A stretch of 64,000 bases of DNA from Tanytarsus gracilentus (lineage: Eukaryota > Arthropoda > Insecta > Diptera > Chironomidae), in NCBI GenBank assembly GCA_038502055.1, contig JAXRKN010000044.1, positions 12,111,501 to 12,175,500 of the forward strand, written 5' to 3'. Positions 39,401 through 52,514 of the stretch are shown in pieces; position 1 is the first letter of the stretch, and each line of letters starts with the position of its first letter. The position numbers and the translations under genes are program-made. Under the pieces are notes generated by a model. It was not told where the DNA came from, made no database searches, and saw only the letters and a program-made list of their open reading frames with translations.

Positions 39401-42400
39401 AAATTCATCATGAATGTCCCATTATATATTTTACAATCCCAACATATCATAAATATCACACTCTAAAAACAAACCGACAAAATTTTATAAAACACTTTTT
39501 ACATGCAAATCTAATTTTTATCGCATTCCGTTTGAATATTGAATTAAAGCTGTGAGGGGTAAAATGAGAAATCTTCAATTTCCTTTTCTCGCCTCGGAGT
39601 TAAATGTAAACAAAAACACGAGAGTGGAATTTAATGTTGGATGCTTCGAGTGAGAAGGGAAAAGAGAAATCGTTGAAATGAAAAATTGCCTTTTGAGTGC
39701 GGGGTAGAAAAATGAAAAGAAGAAGATTTGTCTCTTTCTCTTGACTTAACTATTAAATGTCTGTAACCTTCGAACTCCACCCTGCACTTAGCATTTATTC
39801 AGCGAAGGGAAAAATTATCATAAAATCTCAATAAGATTTTCATTTTTTCGCAATATTTTCTGACAAAAAAAAGAGCAAAGCTTGTCAAATTGAAATTTTC
39901 GGCAATAAATATGGTGTAAATTTATTTACTGATGGCTTCGCGTGACGTGCCAGTGAATAATGTACGCATAACTTGGAAAAAAAATGTGTGTACTTAAAAA
40001 TTTTTGTTTTTTCTTAAGAAAGAAATATTTAGGAAATTTAACGATTCTTTTTTCAAAAAACTTTATTTACAGAATTAAATTCACCGACAACCATAATCAT
40101 TATCGTTACTTTCTTTATACTCCACCGAAACGATGATTCATGTGGTGAATTTTTATGCGAGGAAATAATTCACGCTTTTTCCTTCGGCATATTTTCAATC
40201 TCTGCACAACGTGAGTGTCCATTTTCTCCCACACCGTGCTTTTGATTAATTTTTTAATATTAAAAGTGAGCAGAGGAGAGAAAAATAATGAGAGTCAGCT
40301 AATTGCTGATGAAAGCAGCGAAGATGAATTTTTCTTCTTTTGTTGGTTTGTGCCTTCTTCGCCCTCTCCATACTTTCCAATTAATTAGGGCCAATTAATT
40401 TAAACATCGCCTCTCAGTTGAACCATAAACATAAACATTAATTGATTATATCGATTTGTGCATAAAGCGAGATTTTCTCCTGAGGGGAAAATTGAATAGA
40501 AATTAAGAAAATCATCACTCATCTTTTTTCATAAAGAACTTAAAGCATTTAAGTTAATGAGGGAAAAATTGATTAAGTTAAAACTTTTTTCTTTGTAAAA
40601 TTTTGATCTCAACGAATAAGAAAATTTATGGGTAACAATTAGAGTTAAATTTGCAACTAGTTGTGTAAAAAGTTGACGAATGAAAAATTTAAATGACTAA
40701 TTTAAACTTTAATGAAGGTGATTTCACAAGGTGAAAAATTTATCTTCAACTCTTTAAAGATTTCCACTCCTTGAATATTATAAAAATTTTAATAAATTCA
40801 AAACTTATTTTACTAAATTTAAAGAAAATTTTGTTGTTAAACATAAACACATTCTCCTCGAATACTCGATTCACGAACACACGCACACGTCTTCAACCCT
40901 CATAAATTATATTAAACCCTCAAGTTGCATAAAACCCTCCCACACTCACAATTCATCTTCGCTCTTATTCCTCTTCTGGCTAGATATTAAAAGTTTATCA
41001 TCAATTCCCACAATGAGAACGTCGCCAGACTGTATGTCAACGGAGCCTTCCCACGAGATGATCATTGGTAAGCAGTCGGTACCGGATGAGCAGTCTTCAG
41101 GTGTCTAGAAATATAAGAAGATGAAGAAAAACATTAAAAAGATTTTCGTCAAAACACACACATGCCGAAAACCTAAAGAAATGCCATAAAATCCATTAAA
41201 TTAATTTCATGCAATAAAAATAAAAACTTTCTTTACCCTCGCTTACGACTATTTTACTATAATGTGTCGATAGAAGGGAAATTTGACCGCATCTTAAGTA
41301 AATTTCCTCTTTCACTCAATGTGTTCGAAGAAAAGCAAAGCCATTAGTGTCAAATCGAAAGTCTAAATTATGCTTTCCTTGCTGGCATACACTCGTGTGT
41401 TTATTCAAGTTATATAGGATGTGTCTATGCTGATATGGGAAATTCTTTTGATGTTTTAAAAAAAAATTAAATAGTTTTTGAATTTTTAGGATTGAATGAT
41501 ATTTGTCTGAATATTTTTGTGATTAAAATAATTTTTTAAACATTAATTTTAATACATTCATCAACAGAATCGCCCTCATGTATTATCGGTAAAACGCACC
41601 TCAGCATGAGCTCCTTAATTTTCATCCATAAATTAGTTTCTTTTCGTATTTTATTGGTCTGACTTTTATTGCTTCGGCAATCTTTATACGTGTCAAGACA
41701 CACCTTAGGTGCTATGGTTAGATATATTTTCTCCAAAAAAAGGAAGAGAGATTAAAAGATTACAGCACCAGCGGAATACAAAATTTACGCCAATAAAACT
41801 TTCCATTACAACGCCATTTAATTTTTCACGCCATCACGAAAAGGAGCTTTCGAAGTGTGAAATATTCTCGGGAGAAATTAGAAGAGTGATTGCATGCATG
41901 TTCTTGAGGATGCTCTGATAACTCTTTTCCTCACTTCTTTTATACTCACAAAATGTTTTCGTGATTCTAATAGTCAACGTAATCGTCAACGTTATTCGAA
42001 ATTTTTTTGTAAAGAATTCAAAAACTTTTATGTCTTTTTAAGCAGAAACCAAGAAAAGAAAATTTAAAAAATAGAAGAGAAAACTTTTAAACTTTTTGCA
42101 TTCAATTTTTTAAAGCAAACATTACATTTGCGCTCTATTTGCTTTTAATGGTTACGACACGTCCTGAGGAGGAGGGACGGAAGTGAGGAATGTGTTGGAT
42201 GTGCCGCTCCACATAATTTCATAATATCTTCACTTCATCTCAAAAGCGATTTTAAATGATGAAAATTTTCTGCATGGCTTGAAATTTAATTTATTGCATA
42301 CTCGTGAGTTTTAACATGTGTATAAGCTCATCAATAAATTTATCGCATCGCATGTTTGGAGCGATCAGCATTCAACTTTATGGACAGCAAAAATTAATTA

Positions 42401-45400
42401 TATTTTCAATCTATGATGTCCTTGCAACATCGTCATGAGCGTCCATGAATATTGATATGATTATCATGCTACAGCGGTCAAATGCCAAATTTTGGGGTTT
42501 AAATCGTCCCATCATCCAAGCGAATATATTTAGATTATGCGTAAGCATACGCGCGTATTTAGCTTGTGCTAACATAGCATCCTGAATGCTATAATTGTTT
42601 TGCAGCGTCATGATACCAATTTTGGTACAGTCTAAATATTGAAATTGAACTCAAGCTAATAGAGTTTATCTTTCGTCGATCCGCTGATGAGGAAAAAACT
42701 AATCCATTTACCGATTCTCAAGAGTTTTGTGAGATATGGAGAAAAGGTACTCAAAACCTATTCAAACAAGATGGGTCTGCAAACGGCGTTGCCATTTCCA
42801 ATAGCTCCGCTGTCTTAGATTAGTACCCCATAGTTCTGAAAAATGGACATAGGTGGCACTCCTGGCAGACCATGATGGACATTCCTCAAAAATCGTCAAT
42901 GTCAATCGATTCCTGATGCAATGACGAGTTCAACGACATACATGAAGCCATAGTTCTGAAAAATGGACATTAGTGGCACTCCTGGTCGGCCATGATGGAC
43001 ATTCTTCAAAAATCGTTAATGTCAATCGATTTCTGATGCAATGACGAGTTGAACGACATACATGAAGTCATAGTTCTGAAAAAATGGACATTAGTGGCAC
43101 TGCAGGCCGGCCATGATGGACACTCCTCAAAAATCATCAATGCCAATCGATTCCTGGTCAAATTACGAGTTCAACGATACCCATGAAGCCATAGTTCTGA
43201 AAAATGGACATTAGTGGCACTCCTGGCCGTCCATGATGGACACTCCTCAAAAATTATCAACGTCAATCGATTCCTGATGCAATGACGAGTTCAACGACAT
43301 ACATGAAGCCATACTTCTGAAAAATGGACATTAGTGGCACTCCAGGCCGGCCATGATGGACACTCCTCAAAAATCGTCAATGCCAATCGATTCCTGGTCC
43401 AATTACGAGTTCAACGATACCCATGAAGCCATATAAGAGAAAATTTGTATGAAAAAGGACATTTTTTCACTCAGGGACGGTCCTTGAAGGGTCATACCTC
43501 AAAACTAAATACTTCTTGCACAACTAGAACCAAAACCCGATCTTTAGCCACAAACCCGAATCAAATCCAACAAGCCGTTCTTGAGATATGCCGCCCACTA
43601 AGATCGTAAGAAAGTAAGAAAGTAAGAAAGTGAGAAAGTAAGATGACTTAAATGGCTCTAACTCCTCGTAGGAGCAACCGATTTCAAATCTGTTTTCGCC
43701 AGTTTGTAGGGTTTGGCTAGGCCTATCATTTGAGTATAAGTTTTGATATTGCACAATGTAATGTCTTGGCACTAGGGGCCAAAAACTGGTTTTGGAGAAA
43801 TCCAAAATTAATATATAGCGGAGCTATAATATTATTATTGAAACAAGATGGGTCTGCAAACGGCGTTGCCATTTCCAATAGCTCCGCTGTCTTAGATTAG
43901 TACCCCATAGTTCTGAAAAATGGACATTAGTGGCACTCCTGGCCGACCATGATGGACATTCCTCAAAAAGGTGGCCCCTTGCGGCCGTGCGCGGGCGGGG
44001 CCGGGCTGACCCATCATGTTTCTGGCTGATATGTGGGGGGCCTAACCCAACATCCGCTACGTTTGGTATGGGTATGAGTGAGAGAAGAGTGAGAAGTAAG
44101 AAAGTGAGAAAGTGAGAAGTAAGATTTAAATGGCTCTACTCCTCGTAGGATCACCGATTTCAATCTGTTTTCGCCGTTTGTAGGGTTTGCTAGGCCTATC
44201 ATTTGAGTATAAGTTTTGATATTGCAAAATGTAATGTCTTGGCACTAGAGGCCGAAAACAGGTTTTGGAAAAATCCAAAATTAATATATAGCGGAGCTAT
44301 AATAGAAAAACTGGGAAGAAAAAAAGCAAAATTGAAAGTGAGTTTTCGACCAGTGAGAAATTTTATATTATTTAAAATCTTCCCTTGAAAGTATTGCAAC
44401 TAAAATACAATTTAGAAAAGTTTCTCACTGGGAATCCTCAAATGTACTTAGTGAACAGAAAACTCGATAACACGGTTAGTTCACCTTTCTCCATCCGCCA
44501 ATATTTATTTAGTTGTGAGAGAAAAAAGCTTGGAACGAGCATATCATCGAGGTCTATCCGAAATATCTTTCATTTCATTCAAAAACAGTCAACGAGAAAT
44601 CATTGCATTCTCTACAAGCACATTCCATCGCCTTCTCACGTTCTTGCGTCTGATAAGAACACAACATATATCGTTGTATGAGGCCTGAATGAAAAAATAA
44701 TCCTTGCAAGGAAAGTGGATTCAAATGAAAAGAATTTTTCCCTTAAAAAGGACCGAATGTTCGCATTGTGTGTTGTAAAAATCTTTTTTATCGCCGGAAA
44801 GAGAGAAAATTTTTTGGGGCATTGTAAAAATAAAAGTTTTTATGCCCCTTTTTTTTCGAGATATGGCATTTTGTAGGCAAAAAGGGCAAATTTTTTTCGA
44901 GTCTTACAAACATTCAACATCTGTGTACCTCGTCTTGTTCTTGATATGTGTGTGTGATATTAAAAGTGACAAGGCTAGAAACACTCGCAATTCTTTTAGG
45001 TTTAATTCACTTTGAGTTGGGAAATTTAAGATTAAAGGTGTGAGAAAAAGGTAAAGACATTTAAGATAAACTTTGAAACAGCTTGAGATTAAATTTTTTA
45101 TTTTCTTTAGTTGAAGGAAATAATTTTAAATATCAATGAGAGAATTTTCGCTCACCCAAAATACTTTCATCAAAATGTCTAAATTCCCTTCATAAAAGAC
45201 ATCAAATAACTATCTCCCTAACTCTCCATCCACTAGCCTCATTTGAATATTTAAATTTAATGATCACTATACGTGGTTTCATCGCCTTTGAGAAAAATGC
45301 AAAACAAATTCTCCTCCGCATCAGGATCTTCGTAATTTGAATACCACAACAGAAAAAAGAATATACATAAAGTGTCATAGAGTTTGAGGAGCTCAGTTGG

Positions 45401-48400
45401 CATCATAAGTGAGATCCCACCCGTAGCGAGTGTGTGGAAATGAAGCTTTATGAGGTCCCACCTACTTTCCATTACAACTCCCTTGCTTCATACCCTCTTA
45501 CACATTCACAATGAAAAATTTGACAATAAATACATGATCTGAATGCGAAACACGGAATTCTCTTTCTTCGCTTCGCATTGTTATACGCCACATTTTTCTT
45601 CGTTTTGCCTGCTTGCGCTATAATCAATAGAAAATGGATATGGAGCTTTTTAATATTTGCTATGTGCCTTTTTTGTTATCTCTTTCTCCTCTTCAATTCT
45701 TCCTCGGAGCAATCGATTAAGGAGGCATGCGATGGCAAGTTCAATCGCTCCACACATAATGGGCTCGAATGTTGAATTGGAGAAAAGAGAGGAAAACGCC
45801 TTGCAGCACTTTGCTCTTATCAAGATTTATCCGTTCCTTTTCCACTTCTTCATTTTGTTAATTTCTGCCCTCTCTTCCACCTCTCGATTGAGTTATAATG
45901 GGAAATTGTTCAGAGGCAAGCTTAGTTTTAATGATGTCAAATCGGTTCGCTTTGGGATATATTGAACGAAAAAAAGTTCATCATTAATCAAGATTAGCTT
46001 AACTCAGTTAGTATGAAGAGAAAATAGATTGAGGAAGGTTTAGGTAAGAAATTTTTTAACTCAATGTGAACATTAATAAATTTAAGCTTTTACAACATTT
46101 TTAAACTTGCACCTGGTGATAAATTTTATATCTAGAGTTATTAAATTATTAAAATCCCATACGATAATTCTTGTAAATTTTCCACCCATAATCAGCACTT
46201 AATGTGCAAAACACATACAAACACATACACACACGTTGTGGTACTTATGAAATCCATTAAGAGCCTTAATTAAATATTTTATTACAAGTGCAATTTGCAG
46301 CATGTGTTTGGTTGAGTTATAGCGAGTCACCATTGCATTATTTTCACCCTCTTTACACTCACCCCACTTGTTATAAACACATACGATAAAAATTATACTC
46401 AAAGCTTTCAACTTTATGAACCTGATGCTCAACATGTGATCATGTGTGCAGTTAATTTTCATCAAATTTTATTCATTAATTCAACCGCATCAAATGCACA
46501 GCTTCATAATTTATTTAAAGGCTTTAATTTGCTTATTTCAACCAACCACGAGCGTCATCAACAACAGTCGAGCATTGATAGCTTTTTGGGTGTACAGTTG
46601 GGTGGAACGAGAGGAAATTAATTTAAAATTTTAATTGCATTCATTGCAATATGCAACCGTGCATAAAATTCCCATCGAATGAAGAGAGAAAAAATTGTTG
46701 CGGAAGAATGATAAATAATGCATCGAATGTCAACATAAACACAGAATATTGCGACATTCATTTATGCAAATTTACACTTTATCATAAATTGCTGTATTTT
46801 ACTGTAATTGAGGTTGAGTAATGAAGTTTGTTGAAGGTATGAATAATTATACGAAGTAAAATAAAGAATAAAGTTATTCACTTTTTGAAAAAATTGTGAT
46901 CAAATTTTTTTACAAATTAACTAACCTTCAAAATTATTTTATCAACTCTTTATTAATTAAACTCTAGGATGAAAAGTATCCCTTAAATGAAATCTCTAAC
47001 CTTCCTGTTAAAATTCACCCCATAATAACCTTCATTTTTTCTATCCCTTTTCATAAATTATTAAAATTTTTAACCTTTTCGTAAATTACTAAAATTGAGC
47101 CCACCTCAAGATATTTCAAAAATTGTAACATGCTTTTATTGGAGGTGACCTTAAAATTTTTTATTCCAGCATATTTTTGTTTCATTGTAAAATATTCATG
47201 GCTCGCATTCAATAAATTTTTATGAACTCATAAAAGCACCCCATTTCCTTTTCGGATCGAGTATTTTCATAAATCATTAAATAAAGTTATTTTCACCCAC
47301 ACTCATGTAACTTTATAGTATGCAGTTATTCCATTCATGCAAGTTAATTAAACCCTGCTTCTATAAAAAGATTTAATTGAAAAAATGTGAAAGTAAAATA
47401 AAAACGAAGAGCTAAGAATAAAATATATGAGAATGTGACTAATGTTTTGGGAGAGGATTAGTTTGGGTTATTGTGTCCTTACTCATTGTGACAATGATGT
47501 TTTCAAGTCGCTCTTAATCCCTAATTTGCATTTCTCTCTGTAATCCTTTTTTCCTTCGCCTTTTAATATTAAAATTTTATGTAATTTTTTATACTCTGAT
47601 TTGAGCGCGATTTTGGTATAAAAAATAGTCAAAACCTAACGGTTTTATTTGAATTTAGCTTCAAAAAAAATTTTCTTTTGAAAAAAAATATTTAAAATTT
47701 GACAATTTAAAAGTACGGAAAAAATTTTAAATTTTTAAAAACCGTTAAAATTTCTAAGTTTCCGTCAAAAATATGTCTCAAATTTTCTGTCCCAAAAAAA
47801 GCCTAAACAAACTTGGGTTCTTTTATCTTTTCTCACAGAGCTCATTACGATAAAAAAAGCAGACATACAAGGCAGAATTTAATCCACCCCTCATCCATTA
47901 CCCCTCAGTAAAGTCCTGATGCATATTTTTTTCTCCTCCCAAAACGACTTCGCGAGAAAAAGAGAAAGACATTCGTAGCAAAAAATCTTTATGAGCTCAA
48001 TTTTCACGGAGGAAAATTTCCATCATTAATTTTTATGATTATTATAGTTGAAAAAGGAGAATAAGAAAAAGTACACATGGAAATTGTTATTGTAGGAGAA
48101 AAATTAAATTAATTTGTTGTGCGAGCTCAAATTAGAAATTTTGTAGTACACTACATAAAACTTTTCTCTCCTCTGTGATAAATGATCTGTTTGACGTCGA
48201 GGCTTTGCAATTTCGTTGAAAGACTCAATTAACAAAAATAATAAGATTTGTCTTTAGGGGAAAATGTTTTTGAAGATCTTTCACTTTGATTTTTGTTACA
48301 AGCTATTCTTGGTTTGAGTTAGGAATAATGGAAAAATAAATTAGCTTTTTGAAAATTTTGGAAGATTGATTTTAAAAGTTTTAAGTTTTTTGCATAAAGA

Positions 48401-51400
48401 GCTTTTAAATTTAAATATTTTATTTTTTGTCCATTTTTTTGTTGCTTGTAATTTTTTCGTCCCTCTCTCAAAGCGTAGAAACAATGAACCTTTACGATTT
48501 TACTTTGCGGAATTTTTTTGTTGTATGAATTATGAACAAACAAAGCTGCGAGAAGAATTGTTTTACAAAAAAAAGAGCCAAAGCGAAAAGGGTTCACCAT
48601 AAAATTCGGAATTGAGTTTGAAGCTCACAAAAGTAATCCTAGAAAAAATTGGGATTCTAAAATTCATGCGGTTGGTTATTGAAGGAATCTTTTAAAGTTT
48701 TATCTGCTCATTGTTGTTAACCAAAAACTCCGTTTTGTTGTGGGTTTCATTAGATTCTATGAAAAGGAGATCTACTTGAAAGCTATGGAGATGAAAATAT
48801 TGAGTAAGGGTTCGTTAGAAAGTTTTAAATTAATTCTATTCACTATTGAGCGAAATTTCTGAGAAGGCGCCCTAAAGTTAATTTAAACTGCGAGGAAAAT
48901 CAATATTAGGATTTCGTCGCACAATTTCAAAACCGTCACCATCAGTAGCAAGTCCCAAAATCTTCTTCTTTTATTTTACAAGCACGTGGATTTCTTTAGA
49001 TATTTTCAACGCCCTCAGGAGAGGATAAATTTAACATTGAGTCATTTTAAACAAAAATGACTTGTGTAAAATTGAAAAGACACGAGCCATTCGATGGAAC
49101 AATTTCTTGGAAATTAAAGATATTTAAAACCTTTCTTACTATCTATACCTTTAAAATGTGGTTGCGAACAAAACAGTGATGAAATTTTTCCACCGAAAAA
49201 TTCACCGAAATCCATTTAATTTAATCAAAAAACACCAAGAAGAAAAAATAAATTCACGCCCATAAATCTTCAGCTATTGCGAAATATTTTCATTGTTTGT
49301 GGCGAGCGAAAAAAAAACTTTTTCTTTTCTCCGTGAAAAATTTATGTAAATATCAAAAGGAGAATGAACAAAATTTGCACGCGTTGACATTGTGTCTGTT
49401 TGAACATGAAAAATTCATTACAATAATAATGTAAAATTTCACCACACACAACCAGCAGCAACAACGATGAGAAAAGCTTCACGGAATGACAAAAAAAGTT
49501 TTACAGTGGCTTCTTATGCTCTTTCTGGTGTGTTGTGGTTTATTGTGTGAAACGCTTTTCATAATTTGTAGAAATTTAAATTTTACTCTTTTGGCGATGT
49601 TAAAAAATGGCTTCTTTGTGCTCGCTCGGTGGTTGAATTTTTTACCCCTTTATCCCTTGCCACAATAGCTAATGCAAAACAGTGTTCTTATCATTTAACA
49701 ACCATGATGGGAAATTTCTTGGATTGTATTTTGTCTCATAAAGGACATTCATTAGGGAGTCATTTATTAATTTTGAAATGGTATTTATGAGGGTTGGATG
49801 AAAATTTTGTGGTTTTTAACCTGCATGACAGGTCATTTTGTTAGCATGGAAACTTAAATTAATTTTTGTAATTTAATATTATATTACTATAAAATTACTA
49901 CAATACTCTTACTCTTCTGAATTTTTCTAATTTTTCATGATGAAAGCATCAACTTTCATTTCCAATCACTTTTAATACCTTTGTCCCCGAAAAAAGTACT
50001 TTGTATAAAAGCACAAGCACTCCAACAACGCTCATAAAACATCATCGTACATGAAAGAGAGAAAAATGGAATTGATTTGGCTCTTGAGCGCTCAAAAGCA
50101 ACAGCTTTGAAAGTGCAGTTTCGCATCGAGATCAGTTTAATGCATTTTTCCCCTCTCGAAGGTATGAATGAATGAATGCATCAGCATTATGTCATCAATT
50201 TCAATGGGAGAGTACAGAGAAAGAACATTTTCGATTTTATCGAGCATGTACATTGTAGTGCAATACATTTCTCGGAGTTTTAGAAAGCTTTTTGCCTTAT
50301 CAGCGAGAGAAAGTTTCGCATTTTATGTCAAACCATTTTTCCATGCTGGATATTATTAATTTGAATTAATATGAAGTTAGTTTTTTATTCAAGAATTTTA
50401 AATCTGTTAAATGTCAAAATTTATTTAAAATTCTGAGAAATTCAAATTTTTTTAACTTCACATTAATAACGATTTCAACTCCTTTTTCACACACATCGAT
50501 ATAAGTAGTTAAAGCTTTCAATCTTCTTCAAGTAACGACACGCTGACAAATAAGAGTGAAAAAAGTTCTTATAAACTTCATTTCTTTCACGTCAATGAGA
50601 ATGATAAGAAAATACCGAAAAAACTTTTTCACGGTAAAGAAAAAAATATGTTAATAGAAAAAAGGCTTCATTGAGAAATATCTGTCGTTGCCAAGATAAT
50701 GGAATTTTCCTCACATCAGTGAGAAATTCAAGTACGCGTTGTCATAGTGATGTGCGTGATTTTCTATATGCTCGATAAGCGAATGACGAAGGAGAAAAAT
50801 AAACAGCAAAAAAGAGGAAATTTCGCAACATTCAAGATTAAATTTTGTTTCCTCTCAACACGCCGACAACCTTCGAATATTGAATTTCAATTATGGCCAT
50901 GAATAGAATAAAAATCAATAAATTTGCAACAAATATAATTGAAAAACTCACCTTAATGGGAAGATTGAGCTCATGAGTCTCATTTCCACGCCAGACTTGC
51001 GAATCAGCTGACAAATTTTGGATGTCGCAGTCGAGTTGATTTAATTTCTCTTCGAGACGCGAAATGACGCGCGGATGTGTTGTGAAGGGTCGTTGTTGAG
51101 GGGTTGTTGAGGTGACAGTCGTTGTCAGAGGTTCAGCAGTTGTAAGTGCGACACGTGAAGCTTCAATTGGAATCTTGTTCGTACTCAAGAGCTTTTCACG
51201 AACCAAATTTGGCTTAATGGTTGTCTTTGGTGCGACAGTCGATGCTTCTTTGGACGTTTTATGGAGAATTTCATTGTAAAGCTCTTTGCTATTGTAGAAT
51301 TTAGTTGTCGAATATTCGGGTTTTCCAATCACACCCTGATTCTGAGTTAAATTGATTTTTTTCTGATTGAACTTTGTCATGCCGAAATCGTGAGTGCGCG

Positions 51401-52514
51401 ATGGTCCCTGGGTATTTGACTTTGGATCGAATTTCTTACTACGTACCGGAATAAATTCTTGCTTTGGCACCTCTGTTGCAATGTCTTTCACTCGAGTTGT
51501 GATTTCATCGTGGCTCAACGACCCATCAGTCGTGTCATCGATCAACTCAATCTCGATGTTTGTCGTGCCGACATTTGACGTGTTTATTCGTGTGCCACTT
51601 TTAACCTCCGGCTCCTCATTCAACACAATTTCTTCGCGCAACATCACCTGCTCATTATGCAAGACGTCCTTTTCCCTCAACATTTTCTCATTTGAAATTT
51701 CAATGATGGGTCGAAAGTCCTCAATTTTAGATGGGAAAAAATCATCGATATTCACCTTCGACTGCTGGCCATGATGCAATTTATCACCGAGCGGCTCATT
51801 AAAATTCAACCCATTGTCGAACTCGTCCGTCGTTATCTCTCCAATTTTTATTCGATAAAGTCCATTATTCAGCTTCTTATCAATTTGTATCTCATTTGCA
51901 ATCTCATTTTCGTGACTGCTCAGCAACACGGTGGTCTCGGTGTCGTCATTGCTATTGTCGCTGTTTTCTTCGTTGCTAAATAAAATATTTAAATTAGATT
52001 TCAACGATGAAGATGGATGGTGTGCTGATCCCGTTGTGCCGGTGGTGGTTGGCGCTGATGTCGAGTCTAAACTCTTCTCGCTGACACTTTGCGGGATTCC
52101 CACAGTGCTCGGCATTGTTGCCTCGTCGCCCTTCGAAACTTCAACTGTGAATGAGCGAATCCCGAAACTCACGACCGTACTCTCATCCTGATCGCTATGC
52201 ATTGTAATCGGGTCGACATGAGATGATGATGCGGTTTCCGATGTCACTTCCATCTCTTGTGATGTCTCTTCTGTTGTCATTGTAATTAAGTTCGAAACTT
52301 TTAATTGATTTTCACTGGTGGTGCTCGCAGATGACAAAGTTGATGTCTCCTCTTCGGCTGCTGTCAATGACGATGGAATGGATGTATAGTTTTTCATATT
52401 TTGATTATTGATTGTTGGCACTTCTGTTGTTGTTGACGATGCTGCGATCTCATCGGATTTGGCAAACATCATTGCGGATGTTAAAAGCAGTAGGATTAAA
52501 TTAATCTTATCCAT
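30421..52514 (-). CDS. wry: Seven-EGF single-pass membrane protein with Ser/Thr-rich head (weary-like)
   Basis: Thirteen exons: 52514-50952, 41104-40950, 38415-38249, 37547-37429, 36731-36578, 35190-35094, 34894-34841, 34646-34573, 32694-32552, 32492-32364, 31274-31172, 31088-30904 and 30750-30421. All junctions keep frame and give 1090 residues. In order: a signal peptide (1-21, MDKINLILLLLTSAMMFAKS); a Ser/Thr/Glu-rich region of about 450 residues likely to be O-glycosylated; a unique domain (about 500-650, including SWEGSVDIQSGDVLIVG); seven EGF-like domains (about 650-940; several have the NECxSxPC...GxC form); a transmembrane helix (about 962-986); and a cytoplasmic tail of about 104 residues ending MYYTVDFSESSSQQSPLIRQ. 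The overall plan resembles Notch-ligand-like EGF proteins, and I judge Drosophila weary the closest, with moderate certainty. The join of exon 1 across 9.8 kb rests on frame, phase and composition only. The role is likely cell adhesion or signalling at the cell surface. Confidence 0.75.
32695..34572 (-). other. Intron of the EGF gene (1.9 kb)
   Basis: Between the exons encoding the fourth and fifth EGF domains. It splits after CCA-G and resumes GA, giving a glycine codon. No other feature was seen apart from the CA microsatellite. Confidence 0.6.
32752..32768. repeat. (CA)n microsatellite
   Basis: Eight CA units, visible directly, inside the intron between the fourth and fifth EGF exons. Confidence 0.9.
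35191..36577 (-). other. Intron of the EGF gene (1.4 kb)
   Basis: Lies between the exon at 36578-36731 and that at 35094-35190. AT-rich, with nothing recognised inside. Confidence 0.6.
38416..40949 (-). other. Intron of the EGF gene (2.5 kb)
   Basis: The donor GTGAGT lies just below 40950 and the acceptor GTTTGCAG just above 38415. No nested gene or repeat was recognised. Confidence 0.6.
42765..43829. mobile_element. Helentron-like non-autonomous element, copy B (five minisatellite units)
   Basis: Has the same ends as copy A: ACAAGATGGGTCTGCAAACG on the left and the TATAGC-GGA-GCTATA hairpin on the right. It carries five tandem 120-121-bp units from about 42829 to 43430 (unit starts near 42829, 42949, 43069, 43190 and 43310), against about three in copy A. 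The right arm from about 43435 is nearly identical to copy A. A small (AAGAAAGTAAG) direct repeat near 43605-43640 is expanded here relative to copy A. Confidence 0.75.
43843..44302. mobile_element. Helentron-like element, copy C, with aberrant GC-rich interior
   Basis: Begins 13 bases after copy B, in the same orientation, with the same left start and right hairpin. The interior departs from the family at about 43970, becoming very GC-rich (GCGGCCGTGCGCGGGCGGGG and following) to about 44080. It then resumes the right arm with six short deletions relative to copy B between 44105 and 44190. The remainder to 44302 matches well. Confidence 0.65.

Larger units (their letters stand above)
41105..50951 (-). 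other. Large first intron (9.8 kb) of the EGF gene
   Basis: Bounded by GTGAGT after LPIK (50951 side) and TTTCTAG before TPEDC (41105 side), both phase 0. It holds two Helentron-like elements (42765-43829 and 43843-44302). From 44303 to 50837 I see only AT-rich DNA with short unsupported frames. Immediately inside the donor the reading frame stays open for 37 codons to a stop at 50838. Confidence 0.6.

Noticed and set aside
43524..43805. 93-codon minus-strand frame in Helentron-like copy B
   Set aside because: It is within the non-coding right arm of a repeat, and the same arm in copy C is disrupted by deletions.
45578..45965. Two overlapping plus-strand open frames inside the large intron
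   Set aside because: Overlapping frames with no domain or promoter and phases unrelated to the host gene; probably chance.
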